DNA from: Hymenopellis radicata | Taxonomy: Eukaryota; Basidiomycota; Agaricomycetes; Agaricales; Physalacriaceae | Length of the DNA: 44,527 nt | Assembly (NCBI GenBank): GCA_015501595.1 | Contig: JADNRX010000424.1 | Location: 1 to 44,527 of the forward strand | Direction of reading: 5' to 3' | Shown here: positions 9,805 through 18,347 of the stretch, in pieces | How positions within the stretch are numbered: position 1 is the stretch's first letter | Layout: every line of letters begins with the position of its first letter | Program-made: the position numbers and the translations under genes | Notes under the pieces: generated by a model | The model's input: only the letters and a program-made list of their open reading frames with translations | Database searches by the model: none | What the model was told of the DNA's origin: nothing

Positions 9805-11652
9805 CATCAGTAAAACGTCGGGGTCTTCCCCAGCATCCCTGGCGTCCCTCGGGGGAGGTCAGGGATGCCAGGGATGATAAATTTGTCAGAGATGTGTGGT
9901 CCCTGATGGGTAGGGTCCCTTTCCGAGAGGGAAGCCCTCCGTCACTGAGAGATCGACGCGTCTCTGGGTCATCACGGCAGAGACGGTACTCGATCCCTCC
10001 ATAATCCCTGGTCCCATCCCTGGCTAATCTCTCAGGTGGGTATGGTACTGATATTCGCGCCACGATGGTTTGTATGGTTGCAATCAAATGAAATTTTCTT
10101 GTACAAAAAGAGTGATACAGCTATTAATCAAAGGAGATAACGAACTCGGGCTCAGACTCGACAACATCAGAAATATGGTCAGCACTGATGCTCGCCTGCC
10201 TTGCCCTTTCCCAAATCCTGCCCGCGTGCTTACCACTGTGTGTTATGCTTGCGATTGCGTGTGGGCTTGTGCTCAGCCATCGTGCAGCCGTCCTTGAGAT
10301 AACGTGCGGCCTCGTTCGAGGGCTTACGTGTCTTGCGGGCCCGTTGGCAGGATCTGGGGATGCATCATTGTCAAGGAGACGTAGTCGTCGTAGTCTTGGG
10401 GTAGTCGTGGTGGCAGTGTTTTTGTTGTCGTCGTGCAACTACTGAAAGTCAGTACTAATAAAATATATAATAGTGCGGGGACGAACCTTCTCCTCCTTGA
10501 CAGTCTCCGTTGCCGGCTCAGCAGCTGCGGGTGCAGTCTAAGGTTCGGGTTCAGGCTCGCTGTTGAAGGGAATAAGCATGAGTCGGGTGAGCATGAGCTT
10601 GAACGTGAAATAATGCAGGGTGGAGGGTAAAGATAAGATAGACGACGAAGGGCAGAGGCAAGCATGAAAGAAAGGCGACGTACGCAGCAGCAGCGGGAGT
10701 GTCCTCAGTCACAGGTTCGGGAAGGGTGCGCCTACACCAAAGACACCGTTAGTCGTTGTCGCCACGAAAAAAAAATTATGAAAGAAAAACCGACCTCTTC
10801 AACCTTCTTGGGTGCTGCCTTCTTGAACGACGACAACAGCTTGCGCAAAAAGCCGGGCGTCTTCTCTGTCTCTTCCGCCTTGGTCTCCTTGGGTGTATCT
10901 TCCACGGCAGCGGGAGCAGCGGGCGTTTCGATGGTAGTGGTGGCCTCAGTGGAGCAGCGGTGGTAGTAGGTTCGGCGGACATGTCTGGATACTAGTCAGT
11001 AATTAAAGGTGCATTGCGCTTGCGCCCGTTGCTGCCGTAGAGAGCGTTGCGAGGAGAGCCTGAAGGGCGTCGTGGTGGTGACGATCTTGAAGTAGGTCCT
11101 TTGTTGCTGTCACGCTGCGGTTGAAATGAGTACCAGAATACGGCAAGAAAGACGCGCACCTTGACGACGCCGCCTGTCAGCAAACAGCGCGGCGTCAGCT
11201 TGCTAAGTCCTCTAGCCTGCGGGAGTCTGAGTTAGCAGCGCAATGGGAGCTGTTGGAGAGCGGCGGAGTCCTAATTATTTTTTCCTGCCGTGATAACATC
11301 ACATGTGCGTGTGCCTGGAGGACTGGGGAGATATTTTGGCAAATCTCGTCTTCCAGCCGTGTCTCGCAAGAGTCAGTGCACGTCTGCGCTCATCGCGGAG
11401 ATGAGGGCTCGATAACTCATACGTCTCAGGTGACCAGTTTATAAGTATTCCTCGCAATAGTATATCTAGCAGCAACATGAATACTAGTACATGGTCTACA
11501 TATTTCCGAGAGACCTCGCTGTATTCAGAGAGCACCGGGGAAACACATTCTAGGGCAGGGACTTACTAGAGATCTGATCCCAGGGCAGGGGATGCCAGGG
11601 ATGTCGGGGCCGGGGATAAAGTTGCCGGGATGACCCCGACGTTTTACTGATG
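9805..11652. mobile_element. 1.85 kb element with perfect 21 bp inverted ends carrying a host gene piece
   Basis: The terminal sequence CATCAGTAAAACGTCGGGGT plus one more C is perfectly inverted at 9805-9825 and 11632-11652. Subterminal CCCTGG/CCAGGG repeats sit inside both ends (for example CATCCCTGG near 9833 and GCCAGGGATG near 11594). No transposase is visible. The inside contains the A/E/P-rich gene fragment at 10440-10985, so this resembles a Pack-type element that captured host exons. No clear target duplication was found. Confidence 0.65.
10440..10985 (-). pseudogene. Captured fragment of an Ala/Glu/Pro/Lys-rich protein gene
   Basis: The minus strand starts MSAEPTTTAAP at about 10982. 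After a one-base frame change it reads TEATTTIETPAAPAAVEDT and then FLRKLLSSFKKAAPKKVEE, a low-complexity charged protein. A later exon near 10490-10570 reads EPEPEP, an in-frame TAG, then TAPAAAEPATETVKEEK. The frameshift and internal stop indicate decay. Introns are retained, so capture was from genomic DNA and not from mRNA. The function of the source gene is unknown. Confidence 0.5.
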
Positions 11653-11784
11653 TTCCAGTCGAGGCATCAGTTGGTACGAAGTCACTAATTCACGTACTTA
11701 TAACCCAGCCATGCTTGCCGAGCCACATTTGGATCAAGACGACGCCGTTCGTTTCACAATCACAAGAAACGGAAATGATTGAGC

Positions 11785-12080
11785 TCACCAATAATTAGAG
11801 ACAATGAATAAACGAGTCGGGATGGTCAACAACTTCTGGCGTAGATGTATCTCTGAAGATGTCGATCCCAACAAATGAGATGACTGATCGTGGTTTGAGG
11901 CCCGAAAGGAAAGCGACGGTCTGGACGACAAGTAGAAATCTAGTGCAGAAATGAGTTCAAGAAAAGGACGGTAAGACGACATCAAGGTACCTAATACAGC
12001 GACTTTGTACGAAGCAAGAAAGATACTGAGTGCATCAGGCGTCGGTACAGGCACCAATTCAAGGTCCAAGTCGAAACTCT
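11785..12080 (-). pseudogene. Unidentified exon fragment
   Basis: The minus-strand frame reads DLDLELVPVPTPDALSIF then ASYKVAVL, followed by an intron-like gap and DFYLSSRPSLSFRASNHDQ. It has exon-like composition and plausible splice sites on both sides, but I cannot name the family. It lies just outside the 1.85 kb element and downstream of the actin fragment on the same strand. Confidence 0.35.
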
Positions 12081-12284
12081 GAAAGAATGTCAGACAAGCT
12101 CATCTACAAGGAAGGACGACTTACCAGCATGTTAAAGCGCGTCGAGAGACCACTGGTGGTGCTGCTTAATCCCGTAGACGGTAGCTCCCTCCTGGGTCTG
12201 GCAAGGAGTCACCCGTCGTCTCCTCCGCTATGTCCAACGGGCGATAGCGTGCGGCAACGAGAAGCCTTAGAAAATGGGAACAGT

Positions 12285-12790
12285 GTGCGACATACCATCA
12301 CCTGAGTCCAGGACAATACCAGTGGTGCGGCCATAGGGATACAGGGAAAGGACGGCTTGAATGGAGATGTAGAACGCGGGCGCGCAGAACGTCTCAAACA
12401 TGATCTCAGTCATTTTCTCGCGGTTGGCCTTGAGATTCATGGGAGCCTCGGTGAGGAGGGTGGGGTGCTGTTCGGGTGCGACGCGGAGCTCGTTCTAGAA
12501 GGTGTGGTGCCACATTTCCCCATGTCGTCCCAGTTGGTGACGCTGCCGTGCTCGATGGGGTGCTTGAGGGTGAGGATGCCGCATTTAGCTTAGGCTTCGT
12601 CGCTGGTGAAAGATTGGATGGATGGGGAAATGGTGAAAGAGGTACGCGTACCCGACGTAAGAGTCCTTGTTCCCGAAGCCGACCATCCAGCTCTGCTGCC
12701 GAGGTCGCCCTACTATGGAGGGAAACACGGCGCGTGGGGCATCATCGCCTATTGAAGTTTAGGGTAGTTTGGCTATTCTTTGTCTTGGAC
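12285..12790 (-). pseudogene. Actin gene fragment (pseudogene)
   Basis: The minus strand gives unmistakable actin blocks: [17 protein letters not shown], then KDSYVG at an intron, then [19 protein letters not shown], then [24 protein letters not shown], and [19 protein letters not shown] before another intron donor (GTATGT). There are breaks. TAA stands where the DEAQSK segment should continue, TAG replaces the Tyr codon in HTFYNEL, and the frame slips near WDDM. It begins inside the protein and ends inside it. Introns are kept, which argues against a processed retro-copy and for DNA-level capture. Confidence 0.85.
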
Positions 12791-12816
12791 ATACCGGCAA
12801 CTAGGAGAGAAGATTG

Positions 12817-13170
12817 TTAGATCAACCGACCATTGCACTCCCGCAAGTTCATGATATTCCCAAAGACCTCATCAATGAAGTCGTCAACATCCGTGGCGAT
12901 GATGGGAGGATTGGCTATGCGTAGGGGTTGTATGAACCCAGATTCCACAGTATCGAGATCCTGAATATACTGCTCCTCCTTGTCGATGAGCTTGTGAATG
13001 ATGCTGCAACAATGGTAACGAAATTTGGAAAGGCCAGTAAGATTGAGCACGTATGTTTGCCTGTTGACTTCGCTGGATGGTAGCCTCTCTGATACTTCCT
13101 TAGGTACTGCATTGATCCATTCTGTGCGCGAGCCAAGGGCAGTTTCGTCCGGACCACTACTGGGACCAGC
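12817..13170 (-). pseudogene. Rho guanine-nucleotide exchange factor fragment, DH domain start
   Basis: The minus strand reads SEVNRQT, an intron of about 48 bases, then IIHKLIDKEEQYIQDLDTVE, FIQPLR, ANPPII and DDFIDEVFGNIMNLRECN. This is the start of a Dbl-homology domain of the Rom1/Rom2 type, which activates Rho1 for cell-wall growth. The piece stops after about 60 residues of the domain and runs almost directly into actin sequence. No PH or CNH domain follows. A gene piece with the DEP domain of the same protein family lies upstream at 14340-15270. Confidence 0.75.
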
Positions 13171-13180
13171 GATAGCCTCT

Positions 13181-14278
13181 AGTCTGTTGGTTTGATCGGG
13201 GTGCGTACAGCGCACCTCGAGATTATGTAAGTCACCCAAATACGGAATGCCTACCGCAAGCACCTCCAATTCGGCACCAATCTACATGGCGGCTACCGAT
13301 AGCCTTGGATCGAAAATCACACAAATGATAGCAGAATAACAAGGTGTATTAATGATACGAGTAAGGAATAGATGGATAATACCGCGGGTAACGGCCTGAC
13401 TCCGTCTACCCGACCCGCCAAGAGCACGGTATACGGGTGCGGGTTGGTACACGATATACCGTACAATACCGTCAGCCGTACCCGTGGAGAAGGATTCGTG
13501 CGCACCGACGACCCCCAGGCAATTGCACAGGGGTAATCGATGAGCACGAGACGTAAAGAATGTGGGTGGGGCTGTCAATGCTGGTATCGGAAGTGGGGAA
13601 TGGTAGGCAAGAGCGAGTAGATCGCGGTAAAGAGTCAGGAGATGGCGCATGGATTTCATGCTACAGCAGAACATAGTTAGAAGAGAAACGTTGTAAAAAG
13701 CATAGATGTACGCACTGTTGAAGAGGATTGATGGTCCGCGACGCCCTCGTCACCCGGATCGTCATTGTCGTCGTTGTCGTCCGGGTCTGTCATCGCCGCC
13801 GCCACCATCACGTCATCCCATACACGCTGTCCGTCCTCGTCATCTCGCGCACGTTGTCCGCCATCGCAGACGAGCACCGTACAGTGGTCGTCCTGATTGT
13901 CGGCAAATCAGGCGGCTAAGCGCCCGCGCTCGCTGGCTCCTGGCCTGTGCATGTCCTTCAATATCATTGCTGCCTCGTATCGAGGGCTTACGCGGGTCGG
14001 ATCCTTGTAGAAATGCCACCGTCGCGAAGACGAGTGCGCAAAACGCCCCGGAACGCATCCGAGGGCGATCGCGACCGGCGCAAAGCCAAGACCCGCCAGG
14101 AAGACAAAGAAAAAGAAAGAAGATAAGCCCCAGAACAAGGTCGTATCGTCTAGCACGATGTGATAGTACTTACGAGGACGAGTGCCAGGCCAAAGTGCCG
14201 GTGGCACTGCCTTCCCAATTGAGGCAACTTATGTAATGGTGAGGTGCGCTGTACACACCCCGATCAAAATTACAGACT
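13181..14278. mobile_element. 1.1 kb segment bounded by inverted repeats, splitting the Rho-GEF pieces
   Basis: TTTGATCGGGGTG then GTACAGCGCACCTC is inverted at 13191-13218 and 14241-14268 with one mismatch. A further AGTCTGT/ACAGACT pair lies just outside (13181 and 14278). The segment sits between the DEP part and the DH part of the Rho-GEF. It contains short minus-strand frames, one acidic (DPDDNDDNDDPGDEG at about 13760) and one with a hydrophobic run (FFFFVFLAGLGFAPVAIAL at about 14100). No transposase and no sure target duplication were seen. Confidence 0.45.
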
Positions 14279-14339
14279 CCATACACTCACAACACCTCCC
14301 CCCTCGTTGTCGTGTAATGGACTGTCTGTGTACCGGAGA

Positions 14340-15270
14340 CTAGATAGCCTCACCCTGGGAACATTGAGTCCAGGTAGAACATGGCAAGTTGACCCATACC
14401 TTTCGAGGACACCTAGGCGCGTAACACGGCACACCTTCGTCGCATCCTGGGGAGTAGCATTTCGTTAAAACGGTGACAACACCAGTAGGGAGTTCCGCCC
14501 TCTCCGGAGGTCCATCCGAAGCGCCTGGTAGATCATCCAAAAACATGTACACGTCCTCCACGCCATCCTGCAATACTTGACCACCCCACTCCACCTCGTA
14601 GAAAAACAGTTGACTCTGCAAACTTCGTGCAACCTGTAGTGCTGCTCGTCGGTCGCTTGTCGACACTCCATGATTTATTGCGAGTTCACGTTGTATTTGA
14701 GATTGGATAGTCGACTAGAAGGAATGATTTCGTTATCATCGGAGGAGAGCGCGTGGCCAAACATACCACGATGTCTTTTCCGGTGAATGCTCGTGGGTAT
14801 GGAATACTACCCTTCACATGGGTCCCTCTAGGCACCTTGTCGCGTAGCTGTACGCCAATATGCGATAATAGAGAAAAGTTGATGAATCGACTTTCGTCAT
14901 CCTCTTCTTCTGCTTCGTCCCAGAAGATTTCCTCCTCCTCGATCTCCGAATGCAGTCCAAGCGGTGCGCGCTCATCAAGCCCTGATCCAAGTTGGAATAG
15001 CATATCGGCGAGGACGATGAATCGTCAAGAGCACTGAGCGGAGGGACGCCGGTGGCCTGTTGCAGTCTGTTCAACAGTTGTATACGGTGTCGAGGCGCGT
15101 GAGGGTGTCCGCAATGGTGATATGTTTGTAGTCGACAAGTGAGGAGTAGCTATTGAGGGGGAGGACGCGGAGAAGCCAGACAACGCGTTGGAGACGTAAG
15201 GGTTCCGGATATCGGAGTGGATGATACAGGAGAGGAGGATTGCTCCTGCACTGCACCGTATACTGGGCAC
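14340..15270 (-). pseudogene. Rho guanine-nucleotide exchange factor fragment, N-terminus and DEP domain
   Basis: The minus strand shows a Ser/Pro-rich leader (SNALSGFSASSPSIATPHLS) and an acidic patch. The DEP domain follows: LLSHIGVQLRDKVPRG, KGSIPYPRAFTGKDIV, and after an intron DRRAALQVARSLQSQLFFYE, ending CYSPGCDEGVPCYAPRCPRK. This order, DEP before DH, is that of fungal Rom-type GEFs. Frames change several times between blocks and no start or full protein can be built. The downstream DH part is separated by the inverted-repeat segment at 13181-14278. Confidence 0.7.
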
Positions 15271-15892
15271 ATGCTAAACATCTCTAAAATCGCAAGATTC
15301 ACGCTTACCAGACCAGAAATAGCATATAAAGATGGGCCCCGAGCCCCGAGCCCTGCCTCTGCTTCTCTCAGCACAATATGCCAGTGTCCCGTTCCCGGAG
15401 GTCCAAGGCGGTGTGGCGCGGGAGCGACTACATCCTCACCATGACCTCCAACCTCAACCCAACGATTCTTTGAGCCCTTTGGGTGGCCGCAACAAGCGGG
15501 CTGAATTTCCTCGGCATCAGTATGCTCGTGACCGTGTTTGCCAGTCGCAGCGAGGTCTGAAGGTTGGTGGTTCTTAAAAGTAAAGTGGTGACTGCCTTGA
15601 GCAGTAGCAGACAGCATGGGGGTAAAAACAGGTATAATTGATCAACAAAATTCATGAGTAGTGTTGAATTGCGCCGCAATCACTCGCGCACGTAGCGAGA
15701 GAGTACAGACGCGTTCGCTGATGTGTTGGTAGGGATGAAGAAGGAGTTAGGGGTTTGATTACCCAAAAGGGTGTATTACTGATTATTTCACTAATCCGTA
15801 GCTTGTCCTAGCGGTAATGGCCCCCAGGCCCCAGGCTCATGGATAGCGAGCCAGAAAAGTATGAATTAATACTATATATCGCTGTGGGGTAA

Positions 15893-16030
15893 GTACGCCA
15901 CAGTAGGTGTACAATACATATAAAATACTTTATATATCATCGATCGGTATTCGAACCGCCGACCTACCCGATCGCAGCCGGTGACGGATAATTTTTTTCA
16001 AAAGTCATCCTTGCCCTCCGGCTTACCGTA
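15893..16030 (-). repeat. 138 bp repeat with tRNA-like B box, right copy
   Basis: Reverse complement of 8161-8300. Its B box is at 15946-15957 and it is followed on the outside by the right ACGGTA array. The two copies may be the inner parts of long inverted ends of one 8.2 kb element, or two independent insertions. Confidence 0.55.
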
Positions 16031-16100
16031 CCACGGTACTGAAACGGTAACGTCTACGGCCACGGTAGTGCCCCACGGTACTCACGGTAGCCCCACGGTA
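16024..16100. repeat. ACGGTA-rich array, right
   Basis: Contains repeated CCACGGTA and ACGGTA units next to the right 138 bp repeat, mirroring the left array. No target duplication could be matched between 7848 and 16100. Confidence 0.55.
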
Positions 16101-16487
16101 GTACACACGGGCGTGATGCTGCGTGATGGGAAGTGACAGCGGCGTGACAAGGGCGTTACACTCTGTCGATCAGCTGTTGATTCGGTCGTAGCTTTTGGGG
16201 GTTTGAGTTGTAAGTGAGGTTTGAGTAGAAACACAACATTAGAGCTTATATCTAGTGCGTGTACCAATATCTAATATCCCATCAAAGTGTACGGCGGTCT
16301 GCAGCCGTGATCTACTTACTAAGGTTCTTTCCTTGTCCGACTTTCGACTTTGTCGCGGCTTTGGACGCTTCCTCGAAAGTGAAGAAAAAACCCCTTGTGC
16401 CGCTCATATTGAGTCGTCAATCAGACACTTTGTCTGTATCTCTTAAGCTCTAACGTTCCCTCGGCTTCGACGCCTCGGACCGTGGCA

Positions 16488-16641
16488 TACTGTACTATTA
16501 CGATCGTAGGTTCAGTCAGACTGGAATTTTTGACCAAAATTAATTCGAAAAAAATCTGAATAATCAAAAGAAAATTCCTGGCACTGCCCATTTTTTTGGG
16601 CTGTGACCTGTGACCGAACCTATGATCGTAATAGTACAGTA
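16488..16641. mobile_element. MITE C, TACTGTA family (154 bp)
   Basis: Inverted ends TACTGTACTATTACGATC followed by GTAGGTTC or ATAGGTTC and GTCA. The centre is A/T-rich (AATTCGAAAAAAATC). It is short, non-coding and could fold as a long hairpin. Confidence 0.8.
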
Positions 16642-17016
16642 CTAAGCCGTCCGACACGGAAATTCTTCCTCTCAAGTGCGAATGAAAGAGTTTAAACCAC
16701 GAAACCGTGTTCATTGTCGCATCGTTCTTGCAAACTCAAGCGTTGACGTGTTCCGTCGGCGAGGTTAATCCTCGCAGGAGTGATACCTCCGGGCATGGCC
16801 TGCGCGAGGGGATGGATGATTGAGGCGGTGGGCCCAGTCGGGGGGAGGCTAGATGGGGGAGAAGACGCGTATAATTAGTCGGCCGGATGGCTTACTTACA
16901 CAAGGGATTATGTACCATCATGCAGAGCAACCCGACGTACTGTTCATTGTAAGGCGGCCTCCGTATGTACCCAGAACAACGTGCGCCACATAACAATTTC
17001 CGAATTAAAATCTACA

Positions 17017-17264
17017 TACTGTAGCGTTTCAACCATAGGTTCGCGGCTTGTGACCCGATATGCTGTGAACTTACAGCAAATAGGTTCATAGACCCTTAAA
17101 TTCCCTTATTTGGACAGGCTCGCTGCAGGCGGGACCTGAAATTTCCGCTTTTGGATGCCTGTGCCTGGCCAGGAGGCTCCGTGATGCAATATGCAATATG
17201 TATAGGTTCGGTTCGTGGGGCTCCGTGACTCGATATGAGAATATATGGTCGAAACGCTACAGTA
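17017..17264. mobile_element. MITE D, TACTGTA family (248 bp)
   Basis: Inverted ends TACTGTAGCGTTTC[AG]ACCATA, 21 positions with one difference, with GTGACCC/GAGTCAC-type motifs inside. It lies about 85 bases from the 3' end of the tRNA gene. Internal half-repeats (GGCTCCGTGA at about 17175 and 17219) suggest further local duplication. Confidence 0.8.
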
Positions 17265-17348
17265 ATAACCGCAATGGCGCTGTCGCGTTCAAAAAAAATG
17301 AGATCAGAGTCCAGGACGTACTTAAAAAGGTCATTCATAACGTGCACA

Positions 17349-17446
17349 TGTCGGTAACTGGAATCGAACCAGTGGCTCCTCGGAGAATTTCACACTGACA
17401 GAGCGCTCACCACAACGAGGTGATTTAACCCCTAATCGATACCGAC
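17349..17446 (-). tRNA. tRNA with 26 nt intron, probably tRNA-His (GTG)
   Basis: The minus strand folds well. The acceptor GTCGGTA pairs fully with TACCGAC. The D stem is GATT/AATC with a GG-containing loop, the anticodon stem is CCTCG/CGAGG, and the T arm is ACTGG-TTCGATT-CCAGT. The loop between the anticodon stems is 33 nt, which leaves a 7 nt loop reading TTGTGG plus C when a 26 nt intron after base 37 is removed. The anticodon would be GTG. The discriminator is A, as in yeast tRNA-His. The A-box region departs from consensus at two positions, so a decayed or atypical gene is possible. A run of five T lies about 25 bases downstream. Confidence 0.7.
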
Positions 17447-18347
17447 GTTCCAAGGGTCATGGTTTGTGAATCGTTGTCGACACGGAACTCGGAAGCCTCA
17501 AAAAAAGGACGACTCTAAATAAGCAGACACATAGCAGCTAGCTACGGTCAAAGAGGAATCTTCGGCGTGAAGAAGAATCGTGTTTGTGTGAAAGAGGCCC
17601 AGTGTGGCGCAGGAATCGTAGTGCCATCAATTTCGTAACAAGGAGAGCGCCAAAAGCAAAGGACACCGCCAAAGGTCCCGAGGTCGGGATAAAAGTCTAA
17701 AAGGAGACCGGGAAACCACGGGTCCACTGGTACTTTGAAGCATACGTCTTCTGTTTAACCCAAAAAAAAGCCAGTGGAAGACAATGGAATGAAGTAAGCG
17801 CCTAGCGGCTACTAGTCCACGGCGCTACGTCTAGGAAGGGAACTTGTGGCTTTGCGATGAGCCCGGCGGGACGAACGATGCCGAATCCTCTAGGAAGGGT
17901 GATTTTACAAAGTCTACATTGAGCCTCGAAGGATTAACATCGGCACGTTGACGCTTAAATTCTTCCTCGCCACGATGGTTTTGTTTCAATGCTACAGGCT
18001 CCTAATGCATTACAAGTTTTCGGATGTGGCGTGCCCCAGTTTCATCGTCCAACTAAGTATCATTGAAAATGGTGCACTTCCGTATCTGAAGAACATGCCT
18101 AGGTGGCGCAACTCTCGAAGAAGGAGACTGGTGCTTGCGGACTCTCATGTGTACAGAGATTTCGTCTCTATTTAATTGTATAACTCCCTTCATACAAAGT
18201 TACTATATATCCCTCCCCGTACCTGGTGTATTTCGCTGTGTGGTATTACCCTCGACAAAATCCACTTCACCCTCCAACAGCAGTTGAATATAAAACACAT
18301 ATTATATATATGTAAGCATCCATGAAATCACAACTCTAAAAATCTCG
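17447..18347. other. Intergenic between tRNA and CTL gene
   Basis: About 900 bases with no supported gene. Short A/T-rich stretches near 18180-18310 may serve as the 3' region of the CTL gene. Confidence 0.4.

Larger units (their letters stand above)
15271..17016. other. Right part of the transposon mosaic
   Basis: Apart from the 138 bp repeat, the ACGGTA array and MITE C, I see no gene. Long minus-strand frames at 15270-15617 have unusual Gly/His-rich composition and no recognisable domain. They may be leader sequence of the Rho-GEF fragment in a wrong frame. Confidence 0.4.

Noticed and set aside
9797..11660. Target-site duplication of the 1.85 kb element
   Set aside because: The flanks TCAGACTT and TTCCAGTC look loosely alike but are not the same, so I do not claim a duplication.
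12357..12820. Plus-strand frames over the actin region
   Set aside because: They are the reverse strand of actin codons. The minus strand gives actin motifs.
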